The notes under the pieces: generated by a model
Seen by the model: only the letters and a program-made list of their open reading frames with translations
Databases searched by the model: none
What the model was told of the DNA's origin: nothing
Translations under genes and position numbers: made by a program
Assembly (NCBI RefSeq): GCF_003967195.1
Contig: NZ_AP018725.1
Coordinates: 2,294,001-2,358,000, forward strand
Source: Sulfuriflexus mobilis
Lineage (GTDB): Bacteria; Pseudomonadota; Gammaproteobacteria; AKS1
Direction: 5' to 3'
DNA length: 64,000 bases
Shown: positions 54,278-63,844 of the stretch, piece by piece
Layout of the letters: each line of letters starts with the position of its first letter
How positions within the stretch are numbered: the stretch's first letter is position 1

Positions 54278-57109
54278 TCAGGCAAAGCGACGTTGCTCGC
54301 CTTCACCCTCAACATTTTCCACACAGCGGCCACACAGTTCCGGGTGTTTGCTGTGGCTACCGACATCCTCACGATGATGCCAGCAACGTGCACACTTCTC
54401 ATGTGCCGAAGCCGATACGGAAATCCATAGCTCATCGCCATTCGACAAGCTGCAATGCTGCGCCTCGGCAGGCGGTTCGCCGGCGAGGTAGGTGCGCGCC
54501 TCGGAGGTAATGAGCACAAAGCGCAATTCATCCTCAAGCGCATTCAGCTTGTCAAGAATCTCACGGCCGCAATACAGGCCGACCTCGGCATCCAGGGCGG
54601 AACCGATTACCCCGGCCTTGCGCGCGGTCTCGAGTTCCTTGTTGACGGCATCACGGACTTCAATTATTTCATCCCAATATTTCAGGTTCATCCCATCACT
54701 TATTGGCATCGGTGGTAAGTCATACCACTCTCCAAAGAACACCGAATCGCTCCGTTCACCTGGAAGATGCTGCCAGAGTTCTTCCGCGGTGAAGGTCAGG
54801 ATAGGTGCCAACCAACGGGTCAGTGCCTCGGCAATATGATAGGTCGCCGTCTGTGCCGAACGACGTGCGACACTATCAGCCTGCATGGTGTATTGACGAT
54901 CCTTGGTGATATCCAGATAGAAACCGCCCATGTCTACGGCACAGAAGTTATGCACGAGCTGGTAGATGCGGTGGAATTCGTAACTATCATAGGCATCAAG
55001 TACCTGTTTCTGAATCTGCGCAGTGCGCATAACGGCCCATTGATCGAGTGCGAGCATCGCAGATGGCTCCAGCATATTATTTGTCGGGTCAAAGTCGCTC
55101 AGGTTCGAAAGCAGGTAACGTGAAGTATTGCGCAGGCGACGATAGGTATCGGCCGAACGTTTCAGGATCTCATCGGAGACAGCCATTTCTTTGCTGTAGT
55201 CTGTTGCCGCCACCCACAGGCGCAGGATATCGGCACCGAGGGACTTGATGACCTTCTGCGGCGCAACCGTGTTGCCCTTCGACTTGGACATCTTGTGGCC
55301 TTTGGCATCAACGGTGAAACCATGCGTCAACGCAGCCTTGTAGGGCGCATGAGCGCGCATGGCTACCGAGGTCAGCAGGGAGGACTGGAACCAGCCGCGG
55401 TGCTGGTCGGAACCTTCCAGGTACAGGTCGGCCGGGCAGGTCAGTTCGTCACGGCGATCCAGCACGGCACGATGCGTGACGCCGGAATCAAACCAGACAT
55501 CCAGCGTATCGGTAACCTTGTCATAATCATCGGCCGCATCACCAAGCAGCTCTTTTGGTTCGAGTTCGAACCAGGCATCAATGCCCTGCGCTTGAATACG
55601 CGTGGCGACCTGTTCAATCAGGTCTTGCGTATCCGGGTGCAAGGCACCCGTGGTCTTGTGCACAAAAATCGGGATCGGCACACCCCAGGTACGCTGACGT
55701 GAGACACACCAGTCCGGGCGCCCCTCGACCATGCCCTCGATACGTGCCTGACCCCAGTCCGGCATCCAGCTGACCTTTTTAATCTCTGCCATGGCCTGCT
55801 TACGTAGACCCTTCTGTTGCATGCTGATAAACCATTGCGGCGTGGCACGAAAGATGATCGGCGTCTTGTGACGCCAGCAATGCGGGTAGCTGTGACGCAG
55901 CGCGGCATGGTGCACGAGCTTGCCGTGCGCCTTTAAGGTATCCACGACCTTGTCATTGGCCTTGAAGACGTGCTCACCGGCAAACAGCGGCGTATCCGGC
56001 AGGAAGCAGCCATTGCCACCGACCGGGTTATCGACCTTGAGCTTGTAACGCATGCCGACGACGTAGTCGTCCTGACCATGACCCGGGGCGGTGTGCACAC
56101 AACCGGTACCCGCTTCCGTCGTCACGTGCTCACCGAGGATCACGGGCACCTCACGTTCGTAGAACGGGTGGCCCAGCATCAGACCCTCGAGCTCCGAGCC
56201 CTTGCAGTAGGCGACGACGCGGTAGTCATCAATTTCATAGCGAGCCATGGCCTCTTTTATCAGCGCCTCGGCAAGGATCAAACGCTCGGCACCGAGCGCA
56301 CCGTTGCACTGCACCACGGCATACTCGAGCTCAGGATGAACGGCCACGGCCTGATTGGCCGGCAGAGTCCACGGGGTCGTCGTCCAGATGACGACCGAGA
56401 CCGGCCCTTCACCCTTGTGCTCGGTATGACGACAACGCGCCATCAGGGCCTCTTCCTCGAGTACCGTGAAACGCACATCGATCGCCGGCGAGGTCTTGTC
56501 TTCGTATTCGACCTCGGCCTCGGCGAGTGCCGAGCCACAATCGGTACACCAGTGCACCGGCTTCACGCCCTTGTGCAAGTGACCATTATCAATGATGGTG
56601 CCGAGGCTACGGATGATATCGGCCTCAAAGTCATAGTCCATGGTCAGGTAGGGATTATCCCAGTCTGCGATCACACCGAGGCGCTTGAAGTCTTCGCGTT
56701 GCTTGTCGACCTGCTTACCCGCGTATTCACGGCAGGCATTGCGGAACGTGCGTGCATCGACCTTGTGACCGGCCTTGCCGACCTTCTTTTCCACGTTCAG
56801 CTCGATCGGCAGGCCATGACAGTCCCAACCCGGTACGTAAGGGCTATCAAAACCCGACAAGGTCTTGGACTTAATGATGATGTCCTTGAGTATCTTGTTT
56901 AGCGCATGGCCAATATGGATCTCGCCATTCGCATACGGCGGACCGTCATGCAGAATAAACTTGTCCCGCCCCGCGCAATGGGCGCGCAGCTTTGCGTAAA
57001 TATCCAGTTCCGCCCAACGCTTGAGCAGTTCCGGTTCACGTTGTGCCAGGTTGCCCTTCATCGGGAAGGCCGTGTTCGGCAGGTTGAGTGTGTTTTTATA
57101 ATCAGCCAT
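54278..57109 (-). CDS. ileS: Isoleucyl-tRNA synthetase
   Basis: A 943-residue class I synthetase. The HIGH motif is [20 protein letters not shown] is [15 protein letters not shown], the editing domain contains [15 protein letters not shown], and the C-terminal zinc finger is [10 protein letters not shown] with LCGRCVENV. The ATG at 57109 ([11 protein letters not shown]) matches the family start; an in-frame TTG at 57124 is less likely. It lies between ribF and lspA in the conserved order. Confidence 0.97.
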   Translation of the reverse strand: MADYKNTLNLPNTAFPMKGNLAQREPELLKRWAELDIYAKLRAHCAGRDKFILHDGPPYANGEIHIGHALNKILKDIIIKSKTLSGFDSPYVPGWDCHGLPIELNVEKKVGKAGHKVDARTFRNACREYAGKQVDKQREDFKRLGVIADWDNPYLTMDYDFEADIIRSLGTIIDNGHLHKGVKPVHWCTDCGSALAEAEVEYEDKTSPAIDVRFTVLEEEALMARCRHTEHKGEGPVSVVIWTTTPWTLPANQAVAVHPELEYAVVQCNGALGAERLILAEALIKEAMARYEIDDYRVVAYCKGSELEGLMLGHPFYEREVPVILGEHVTTEAGTGCVHTAPGHGQDDYVVGMRYKLKVDNPVGGNGCFLPDTPLFAGEHVFKANDKVVDTLKAHGKLVHHAALRHSYPHCWRHKTPIIFRATPQWFISMQQKGLRKQAMAEIKKVSWMPDWGQARIEGMVEGRPDWCVSRQRTWGVPIPIFVHKTTGALHPDTQDLIEQVATRIQAQGIDAWFELEPKELLGDAADDYDKVTDTLDVWFDSGVTHRAVLDRRDELTCPADLYLEGSDQHRGWFQSSLLTSVAMRAHAPYKAALTHGFTVDAKGHKMSKSKGNTVAPQKVIKSLGADILRLWVAATDYSKEMAVSDEILKRSADTYRRLRNTSRYLLSNLSDFDPTNNMLEPSAMLALDQWAVMRTAQIQKQVLDAYDSYEFHRIYQLVHNFCAVDMGGFYLDITKDRQYTMQADSVARRSAQTATYHIAEALTRWLAPILTFTAEELWQHLPGERSDSVFFGEWYDLPPMPISDGMNLKYWDEIIEVRDAVNKELETARKAGVIGSALDAEVGLYCGREILDKLNALEDELRFVLITSEARTYLAGEPPAEAQHCSLSNGDELWISVSASAHEKCARCWHHREDVGSHSKHPELCGRCVENVEGEGEQRRFA

Positions 57110-57142
57110 GGTGTTTTCTGTCAACTTAGTATTTTCAAAAAA

Positions 57143-58078
57143 TTATTTATCGCGCTGCGTAAAAAAGGCCCGCGCATCCTCTGCATCAATATCGATCTGT
57201 TTGCGTAACTCGTCAAACGAATCAAAACGCCGCTCATCGCGCAGCTTGTGCACAAACTCGACATTTACATACTCACCATAAATATCGGCATCAAAATCAA
57301 ACAGGTGCACCTCGAGCAGGCTACGCGTGCCGTCCACCGTCGGTCGCGTACCGATATTCGCCACGCCCTGCACCGGCTCACCCTCGATGCCAAACATCTC
57401 CACCGCAAACACACCCTTCACCGGCGTATTGTTGCGATGCAGGTGAATATTCGCGGTCGGGAAACCGATGGTACGTCCGCGTTTGTCACCGTGCGCCACC
57501 CGCCCGCACATGCGATAGGGCCGGCCGAGTAATTGTTCGGCCTGCGCCATATCCCCCGTTGCCAGCGCCTCGCGCACCCGGGTGCTGCTGACCCGCTGCC
57601 CGTCAATCATGAAGGTGTGCAGGTGCACGACCTTGAAACCACGCTGCTCACCGACCTTGCATAACAATTCAAAATCCCCGGCGCGATCTTTACCAAAGCG
57701 AAAGTCATCACCGACGACAAGGTAACGCACATCCAGTCCGTCGATCAGCACGCGCTGAATAAACTCTTCCGGCGGCTGCGCGGCAAATCTGGCATCGAAG
57801 GTCAGGCACAGCATACGATCGACCGCATAACGTGTCAGGGCGCGAACCTTCTCGCGCAGGCGTGTCAGTCGCGCCGGAGCCCTGTCCGGGGCAAAAAACT
57901 CCATCGGATAAGGTTCGAAACTGATCACCACCGAGGGCACGCCGAGTTCGGCGGCCTTTTCCGACAACTGGCCAAGCACCGTCTGGTGGCCTAAATGGAC
58001 ACCGTCGAAATTGCCAATGGTTGCGACACAGCCACGATGCCGTGGGCGCAGATTGTAATATCCACGAATGAGTTCCAT
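57143..58078 (-). CDS. ribF: Bifunctional riboflavin kinase/FAD synthetase
   Basis: A 311-residue enzyme. The N-terminal FAD synthetase nucleotidyl-transfer motif is ATIGNFDGVHLGHQTVL, followed by VVGDDFRFGKDRAG and SSTRVREALATGDM. The C-terminal kinase has GRTIGFPTANIHL and the conserved EVHLFDFDADIYGEYV. It makes FMN and FAD. It is upstream of ileS as in related genomes. Confidence 0.97.
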   Translation of the reverse strand: MELIRGYYNLRPRHRGCVATIGNFDGVHLGHQTVLGQLSEKAAELGVPSVVISFEPYPMEFFAPDRAPARLTRLREKVRALTRYAVDRMLCLTFDARFAAQPPEEFIQRVLIDGLDVRYLVVGDDFRFGKDRAGDFELLCKVGEQRGFKVVHLHTFMIDGQRVSSTRVREALATGDMAQAEQLLGRPYRMCGRVAHGDKRGRTIGFPTANIHLHRNNTPVKGVFAVEMFGIEGEPVQGVANIGTRPTVDGTRSLLEVHLFDFDADIYGEYVNVEFVHKLRDERRFDSFDELRKQIDIDAEDARAFFTQRDK

Positions 58079-58141
58079 GCGTGCTCAGACCTGACGAAAC
58101 AATATATTATAAAGCATACTCGGCACGTAGAAGTGTTGATT

Positions 58142-59704
58142 TTACGCGCCGCGGCGCAAAGCCGCCGGTCGCAGGCCCATGAGCCCGAGCACCAGCACAT
58201 AACTGGCCGCCGCAATGGCGATCCACAGTAGCAACTGCGTCGCCCGCGCCGACCAGCCCCAGACAGACCACTGACCCGCCCCGGCCACGCCCAGCCAGAG
58301 TACGGCAAACATGGCCAGTAATGCCACGACTACCTGCGTGGCCAGGCGTGGCCAGCCGGGCTGGGGGTGATAAATCTTCTGTTGCCGCAGGCCGCGCCAG
58401 AGCAGGCTCGCATTCAACCAGGCCGCCAGACCCGTGGCCAGGGCCAGCCCGGCGTGCGGACCGCTAATGCCATAGACCACCATGGGCACGACAAACAGCA
58501 GGTTCAGGCTGATATTGGCAAACATGGCGCGAATGGCGATCTTGACCGGTGTCTTCGTATCCTGGCGGGCGTAATAAGCCGGTGCCAGCACCTTGATGAG
58601 GATAAAGGCCGGCAGACCAACCGAATAGGCCATCAGGGCCAGGGCGGCCATTTGCACATCGACCGCGACAAAGGCCTCGTACTCAAAAAGTGTCGAGATA
58701 ATCGGCGTTGCAAGCACAAACAGGCCAAGGGTGGCCGGCAGGCCGATGAGCAACACCAGTCGCAGGGCCCAGTCCAGCGTACGCGAAAAGGCCTCCGGGT
58801 CGTCCCCGGCGTGCTGCTGTGAGAGCTTGGGCAGGATCACGGTGGCCAGGGCGATACCGAACACCCCGAGCGGGAACTCGACCATGCGGTCGGCGTAATA
58901 CAGCCAGGTCACGCTGCCTGTGACCAGAAATGAGGCGATGATGGTATCGATAAGCAGGTTGATCTGCACCACCGAGGAACCGACGATGGCCGGCAACATC
59001 AGGCGCATAATCTTGCGAACCCCGGCATGGGTCTGCCCCCAGCGCGGCCAGCGCAACAGACCGAGACGGGCCAAAAACGGCAACTGGAAGGTCAGTTGCA
59101 CCAGCCCGGCGATGAACACCCCCCAGGCCAGGCCGGTCACGGGCTCGGCCATCTGTGGTGCCAGCCAGACGGCCGCGCCGATCATGCTCAGGTTGAGCAG
59201 GATCGGCGTGAAGGCCGGCACGGCAAAACGGCCGAAGGTGTTCAATACCCCGCCGGCCAGCGCCGTCAGCGAGATCAACATTAGGTAGGGAAAGGTGATG
59301 CGCAGCATGTCCACGGTGAGGACATACTTGTCACCACCCTCAAGGTAGAACCCCGGGCCAAACACGATCGCCAACCACGGCGCGGCAAGCTCAGCAATGA
59401 TAGTAAGCACTAACAAAACACCACCAAGGGTACCGGCCGTATTCGCAATCAGTGCCTTCAGGGCCGGCTCGTCTCCCTTCGCCTTATATTCGGCCAGCAC
59501 TGGCACAAAGGCCTGTGAGAAGGCGCCCTCGGCAAACAGGCGACGGAAGAAATTGGGGATTTTGAAGGCGACAAAAAAGGCGTCCGTCCCCGCCTCGGCA
59601 CCAAAGATTCGGGCGATGACGATGTCACGCACCAGGCCCAATACACGGGAAATCAGGGTATTTCCGCCCACCACGGCGGTCGATTTCAGCAGGCGGCCAC
59701 TCAT
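58142..59704 (-). CDS. murJ: Lipid II flippase
   Basis: A 520-residue MOP-superfamily membrane protein with about 14 TM helices. The opening STAVVGGNTLISRVLGLVRD, FFRRLFAEGAFSQAFVPV and the PLGVFGIALATVILPKLS block are the MurJ signature. It flips lipid II for peptidoglycan synthesis. It is divergent from rpsT with about 185 bases between starts. Confidence 0.97.
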   Translation of the reverse strand: MSGRLLKSTAVVGGNTLISRVLGLVRDIVIARIFGAEAGTDAFFVAFKIPNFFRRLFAEGAFSQAFVPVLAEYKAKGDEPALKALIANTAGTLGGVLLVLTIIAELAAPWLAIVFGPGFYLEGGDKYVLTVDMLRITFPYLMLISLTALAGGVLNTFGRFAVPAFTPILLNLSMIGAAVWLAPQMAEPVTGLAWGVFIAGLVQLTFQLPFLARLGLLRWPRWGQTHAGVRKIMRLMLPAIVGSSVVQINLLIDTIIASFLVTGSVTWLYYADRMVEFPLGVFGIALATVILPKLSQQHAGDDPEAFSRTLDWALRLVLLIGLPATLGLFVLATPIISTLFEYEAFVAVDVQMAALALMAYSVGLPAFILIKVLAPAYYARQDTKTPVKIAIRAMFANISLNLLFVVPMVVYGISGPHAGLALATGLAAWLNASLLWRGLRQQKIYHPQPGWPRLATQVVVALLAMFAVLWLGVAGAGQWSVWGWSARATQLLLWIAIAAASYVLVLGLMGLRPAALRRGA

Positions 59705-59888
59705 TCGGCCTGCGCCCTCGGAAACAGGCTATAACTAACTGTTTTTATTTCTTTTTTCACGGCGCATAGCATAGCACGACGGCCGCCCGCGCCCAAACGA
59801 GCAATTGCTCACGCAGATTTGACAAGTGCGACGAAAATCATCATAGTTACGCGCTTTTCCAGACAGATTTTTAGCAGGAGCTTTAACC

Positions 59889-60152
59889 GTGGCCAATTCT
59901 GCACAAGCAAAAAAGCGTGCTCGCCAGGCGGAAAGAAATCGCCGTAGCAATACAAGCCAGCGTTCCATGATGCGTACCCACATCAAGAACGTCTACAAAG
60001 CCATCGAAGCAAGCGATAAAGCCGCTGCCGAAGCTGCCATCAAGGCCGCCGGTCCGGTTATCGACAGCATGGCCGGTAAGGGTCTTATTCACAAGAACAA
60101 GGCCGCTCGCCACAAGAGCCGTATGAACGGACATGTTCGCGCCATGGCCTAA
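59889..60152 (+). CDS. rpsT: Small ribosomal subunit protein bS20
   Basis: An 87-residue very basic protein: ANSAQAKKRARQAERNRRSN, TSQRSMMRTHIKNVYKAIEA and GLIHKNKAARHKSRMNGHVR. The start is GTG with AGGAG about eight bases upstream. It is divergent from murJ. A strong terminator follows 21 bases after the stop. Confidence 0.97.
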   Translation: MANSAQAKKRARQAERNRRSNTSQRSMMRTHIKNVYKAIEASDKAAAEAAIKAAGPVIDSMAGKGLIHKNKAARHKSRMNGHVRAMA

Positions 60153-60172
60153 TCCGCCATACTGCGTTCAAT

Positions 60173-60200
60173 AAAAAAGGAGCCTGATGGCTCCTTTTTT
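60173..60200 (+). terminator. Rho-independent terminator of rpsT
   Basis: The stem AAAAAAGGAGCC / GGCTCCTTTTTT has a TGAT loop and is followed by a T. The A-tract on the other side lets it also work for leftward transcripts. Confidence 0.94.
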
Positions 60201-60253
60201 TGTTGAATTGATGAATTCCTGGCTCACAGAACCCTGCATGTTCATTGTGAGTA

Positions 60254-60281
60254 CCCTAACCTTCTTTCAGAAGGTTTAGGG
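60254..60281. repeat. Hairpin downstream of the leftward operon
   Basis: CCCTAACCTTCT-TTC-AGAAGGTTTAGGG forms a 12-bp stem with one bulged A, 20 bases past the stop of the last gene of the leftward operon. No T-run follows on the minus strand, so the terminator role is uncertain. Confidence 0.55.
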
Positions 60282-60300
60282 CAATCATCAATCGCCTTTC

Positions 60301-60804
60301 TCACCACGGCATAAACTTGTTTATCTTGTTCATCGGCCGTGACACGTTATAGTTCATTACCGACATATCCTGACGCATCTGGTTCATTGATGCATTCATA
60401 CCGTGCATATTGATAACCATCTCGTGCATGGCAGTGGCCTGTTTTTCGGTCGTCTGAGAAACGGCGATCATGCGTTCAGAGATCACCACCATGTTGTTGG
60501 ATATCTCCTGCATGTTTTTTGCCATATGATGCGCATCCTGGGTCAGGCTATAGATCAGATAAAAGCCGTAACCAGCCAGCAGGATAAAGGCGAACAGCGA
60601 GGGGTAGACGATCATCTCCCAGCGTCGGGCACTGGCCTGGAAGGCATTCGACAGCGTCTCCATACTACGGCCCATGCAGTCTTCCATAGACTTTGTTTCA
60701 GCTGTTCTATTTTCCTGGCAGGTCTCACAGTCTTTCTGACCACAATCGCCGGCCTCGCACTTCTCTACCGGTATATCGCCTGGCGCATTGATTTCATTAC
60801 TCAT
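60301..60804 (-). CDS. Cys-rich single-TM helical protein of unknown function
   Basis: A 167-residue protein. The cytoplasmic N-terminus has a Cys cluster (EKCEAGDCGQKDCETCQ, residues about 14-30, plus DCMG). One TM helix (about 64-86, VYPSLFAFILLAGYGFYLI) is followed by a Met/Asn-rich coiled-coil-like tail (MHEMVINMHGMNASMNQMRQ). The Cys spacing could bind a metal or Fe-S cluster. The family was not recognised. It is the last gene of the leftward operon. Confidence 0.68.
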   Translation of the reverse strand: MSNEINAPGDIPVEKCEAGDCGQKDCETCQENRTAETKSMEDCMGRSMETLSNAFQASARRWEMIVYPSLFAFILLAGYGFYLIYSLTQDAHHMAKNMQEISNNMVVISERMIAVSQTTEKQATAMHEMVINMHGMNASMNQMRQDMSVMNYNVSRPMNKINKFMPW

Positions 60805-60873
60805 AGCAAACCCCTAAGTTCAAACATAATTGCTAACACACTGCGCAGGCATCCATTTCCACAAACAGCTTGA

Positions 60874-61461
60874 TTAAAAGTCACCCGCCGCACCACGGTG
60901 CATGATGGCGAGAATGGTATCCTTGACCTTTTCCGCTTCGGCCTTCAGCGCCGGTGGTAAGGGCGTGCCACCATGGATCATCAGGTCCATATTCAGGCTA
61001 TACAACCAAACCTTCCCTTGCTTGTCCTCAACCATGGCCACCCGGCAAGGCAGGTAGGCGGAGAAGGCATCACTGAAATCCAGCATCTTGACCGCGGTCA
61101 AGGGGTCACAAAACATATATATCTTCAGGGTGCGATAAGGCTTGCCGATCATGACCTCGACCTGCTGGCTCAATGGCAACTCGCCAACATTCTTGATGTT
61201 ATACTCATTCGCCACTGCCCGCATTGCCTCTTCGGCATCCTTGGGGCTCACACCGTCCGTAAGCGGCACACGCCAGACCGTAGCTTCGGCTGCATTGCCG
61301 GTCTTCAACACGGTCTTCATCATGTCCAGATAGACACTACCGGCCTTTTCATCAAAACTTTGTGCAGCGCGTATTTCATCTTTGAAATAGATAGCACCAA
61401 TCATACCTGCCAGCACGACAATAAAACCGATCAAAGCAAACAGTCTTCCGACAATACTCAT
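60874..61461 (-). CDS. Membrane-anchored DUF302 protein
   Basis: A 195-residue protein. An N-terminal TM helix (7-27, LFALIGFIVVLAGMIGAIYF) is followed by a periplasmic DUF302 domain: YNIKNVGELPLSQQVEV, KIYMFCDPLTAVKMLDFSDA, YLPCRVAMVEDKQGKVWLYS and NMDLMIHGG. DUF302 proteins are often found with sulfur or metal metabolism; the activity is unknown. It lies between the TPR genes and the Cys-rich TM gene, all leftward. Confidence 0.85.
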   Translation of the reverse strand: MSIVGRLFALIGFIVVLAGMIGAIYFKDEIRAAQSFDEKAGSVYLDMMKTVLKTGNAAEATVWRVPLTDGVSPKDAEEAMRAVANEYNIKNVGELPLSQQVEVMIGKPYRTLKIYMFCDPLTAVKMLDFSDAFSAYLPCRVAMVEDKQGKVWLYSLNMDLMIHGGTPLPPALKAEAEKVKDTILAIMHRGAAGDF

Positions 61462-61501
61462 TATTCTCTCCTTAAATAAAATATATCAGCACGTCGATGA
61501 A

Positions 61502-61936
61502 CTAGCCTTGCGTACTGGATTGCTGAGAACGCAGGCGTTCATGAATGCGTAGTGCCTGTTTACCGTCCAGGCGGCTGACCAGTTGCTGCAAATACACGGC
61601 CTGAGGGATATCGCCCATTTCCACCAAGCGTAATGCGACTTCGGTGTACGCCGCTGCCGCATCCTGCCAACGCGATTGTAAATAATAGATATTACCCAAT
61701 TCCCCCCAAGCATTGATATTACCCTCATCTGCCGTGGTGATTTTTCGGTAAAGACGCTCGGCCCTGGCCATATCCCGTGCCCAGAAGGCCTGACGGGCCT
61801 CAGCCAGCGACATTTCCTCAACCGCGACCTGCTGGGCCACTGCCTCGACCTTATCATCGCGGATAAACACGTAGGCTACCGTGATACCCACCGCAATATA
61901 GGCCAACAGTACGAATAAAACATTCTTGTTTAACAT
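61502..61936 (-). CDS. Single-TM TPR protein, short paralogue
   Basis: A 144-residue protein: TM at residues 5-25 (VLFVLLAYIAVGITVAYVFI), then two TPR-like helices pairs (ARQAFWARDMARAERLYRKI, AWGELGNIYYLQSRWQDAAA). It shares ARQAFWARD and WGELGN.YY with the gene upstream, so the two arose by duplication. The TPR part likely faces the periplasm. Confidence 0.8.
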   Translation of the reverse strand: MLNKNVLFVLLAYIAVGITVAYVFIRDDKVEAVAQQVAVEEMSLAEARQAFWARDMARAERLYRKITTADEGNINAWGELGNIYYLQSRWQDAAAAYTEVALRLVEMGDIPQAVYLQQLVSRLDGKQALRIHERLRSQQSSTQG

Positions 61937-61975
61937 CTTATTGTCTCCTTCTTATACCTGTCTCGTCGTAACTAC

Positions 61976-62860
61976 CTAACCCCGTGGTGCAGCCTGCATG
62001 GCACGCATTTTTTCATCAATCCGCATGGCCTGCGCCGAGTCCAGACCTCGTACGACATAGTGCAGGAACATGGCCTGTGAGTACTGTCCCTGATCCAGTA
62101 ACTGCATGGCGGCCTCCGCATAGGCCTTGGCTGCTTGTTGCCACTTGGCCTGACCGTAATAAAGGTTACCCAACTCGCCCCAGGCATCTGTCGCCGTCGG
62201 CTCGCGCTTGAGGAGTTCATGGTATAAATTCTCGGCCGCTGTCAGGTCACGCGCCCAGAAGGCCTGCCGGGCCTGTGCGAGGCTGGCCGTACGGATTCTA
62301 TCCTGAGTCCCGGCCGCTGATGGAATAACGGCTACAGGCGCCATCGAGGCGGCATAGTCATTGTTAGTTACCGGCACGGCATCACCACCTGACGGCACTA
62401 CCGGTGCGGAAGCCTCTTCGACCTGTGTTGATAAGGTCGGCGCAGGTCGAGGGGGGGCAGTCTTGGCCAACATGACCGGCACGTCTGCTTTAGCACCTTC
62501 AGGCATTTGTTCTGCGGGTTTTTCCTCTGTGATCGCCGAAAGGACATAACCGGATGATTCCTGCTTAGTACTGGCCTGACCTGTCTCGATGCCGCGTGGT
62601 CGTGGGGCCGCCATAGGGTCGCCCTGTTCCTGCGCCGGCATGAGCCCTGCCCACCACTGCTGCGCCTGTGGTAACCACATCGACTGGTAATACCAGGCGG
62701 CCACCGCGGTACCGATCAAAATCGCAACCAGCAACAAGCCCCCAAGATAGCTGCCTTGTTTTTTCGCTGCCCGCTGCTCAGTGACCTGTTCCATCACCGC
62801 AGCATCATTGGCAACACCGCTGTCCTCGGTAGGCTTGGTATTCTGCTTGTCTTTACTCAT
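61976..62860 (-). CDS. Single-TM TPR protein, long paralogue
   Basis: A 294-residue protein. A short cytoplasmic N-terminus precedes a TM helix (about 37-58, LGGLLLVAILIGTAVAAWYY), then a long Pro/Ala/Glu-rich linker (about 70-195), then C-terminal TPRs (ARQAFWARDLTAAENLYHEL, DAWGELGNLYYGQAKWQQAA). The topology resembles a scaffold reaching across the periplasm. It lies 18 bases after the ParA-like gene. Confidence 0.82.
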   Translation of the reverse strand: MSKDKQNTKPTEDSGVANDAAVMEQVTEQRAAKKQGSYLGGLLLVAILIGTAVAAWYYQSMWLPQAQQWWAGLMPAQEQGDPMAAPRPRGIETGQASTKQESSGYVLSAITEEKPAEQMPEGAKADVPVMLAKTAPPRPAPTLSTQVEEASAPVVPSGGDAVPVTNNDYAASMAPVAVIPSAAGTQDRIRTASLAQARQAFWARDLTAAENLYHELLKREPTATDAWGELGNLYYGQAKWQQAAKAYAEAAMQLLDQGQYSQAMFLHYVVRGLDSAQAMRIDEKMRAMQAAPRG

Positions 62861-62878
62861 TGTTCATTCTTCCCCAGA

Positions 62879-63502
62879 TTATTGATAGAGGGCACTGGCC
62901 AAGGCCTCGAATTCATCGGCGCCCTTACTGCCACGCCATAATTCAAACACTGCCATGCCTTCACTCATGGAACGACGATACAACGTCCGCTGGTACAATC
63001 GCAGTGGTAACACTGTTATCCCCGGCAATTGCTGCAGTGCCGCCTCGGTATCATCAGACTCACGTACGGCATGGTGCGTATCGGCACGATTCACAAACGC
63101 AATAATCTCCAGTGTCTTTTCCGTGCCATTACGCGCATCGGCAACGATCTTCAAAAAACGTTGCGTTGCCCAAACATCCGGTTGACTCGGTGGCACCGGC
63201 ACGATCACGCGGTCGGCATGGCGGATGGCCTCGCGCATGCCTTCCAGATTTGCCGCGCCGACATCGATAATCACCTCTACCTGCGCTGCGTGATCGAAAC
63301 TTGGCCTGTCTACAGCGGCTACCTGCAAGGCGGGGACAATTCCATCTTCCTTGCGCACCTGTGCCACATCCGACAAGGTTCGCTGCGGGTCAAGGTCAAA
63401 GGCCTTCACTTCTCGTCCCTGCCCAACCAACCAGGCCAGCAGATTGAAGCTCACCGTACTCTTGCCCGAACCACCCTTCAGGTTTGCCACCACTGTAATC
63501 AT
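62879..63502 (-). CDS. ParA/MinD-like P-loop ATPase
   Basis: A 207-residue protein. The deviant Walker A is NLKGGSGKSTVSFNLLAWL (KGGxGKS). Walker A' Asp is in VKAFDLDPQRTLSD, and Walker B-like VIIDVGAANLEGM. VIVPVPPSQPDVWATQRFL is typical of ParA-family positioning ATPases. No ParB is present. Linked to TPR membrane proteins, it may position or assemble the neighbouring membrane/secreted components. Confidence 0.9.
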   Translation of the reverse strand: MITVVANLKGGSGKSTVSFNLLAWLVGQGREVKAFDLDPQRTLSDVAQVRKEDGIVPALQVAAVDRPSFDHAAQVEVIIDVGAANLEGMREAIRHADRVIVPVPPSQPDVWATQRFLKIVADARNGTEKTLEIIAFVNRADTHHAVRESDDTEAALQQLPGITVLPLRLYQRTLYRRSMSEGMAVFELWRGSKGADEFEALASALYQ

Positions 63503-63505
63503 ATC

Positions 63506-63844
63506 TTATCGCCAACCATAACCATAAAAAGCGGGAGGTGGCCGCCGGTAAGCATTGTAGCCAGGATGCCAGTCATTCCCACCCAAAAAATTGTTATTTA
63601 TGTTGCCGTGATACTCGATCACGACATGCATATCACCCCATTCCGTCATGTAACCACGCATGTTCCAGTCGGGGCCACCATAACCCCAGCGGTGAACGCC
63701 ATTGCGGTAACCACCCGGCTGCGAGTACTGCCCCGGCCAGGCATTTGGCCAGTACCCGCCATAGGGCATCCCCCCCCATGCCTGTGCATGGCCGGCCACC
63801 GTCAGCAACAAAAGCGCCAGACTGGTTGATAAAACTCGTATCAA
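63506..63844 (-). CDS. Secreted Gly/Tyr/Trp-rich protein
   Basis: A 112-residue protein. The signal peptide is MIRVLSTSLALLLLTVAGHA QA. The mature part is very rich in Gly, Tyr, Trp, Asn and Pro (GGMPYGGYWPNAWPGQYSQ, then GYNAYRRPPPAFYGYGWR). The start TTG overlaps the preceding stop TGA (TTGA), with GGAGG upstream in the previous gene. The composition recalls sulfur-globule envelope proteins, but this is only resemblance. Confidence 0.72.
   Translation of the reverse strand: MIRVLSTSLALLLLTVAGHAQAWGGMPYGGYWPNAWPGQYSQPGGYRNGVHRWGYGGPDWNMRGYMTEWGDMHVVIEYHGNINNNFLGGNDWHPGYNAYRRPPPAFYGYGWR

Noticed and set aside
55970-56902. A 310-codon open frame opposite ileS
   Set aside because: Antisense of conserved synthetase motifs; no family similarity.
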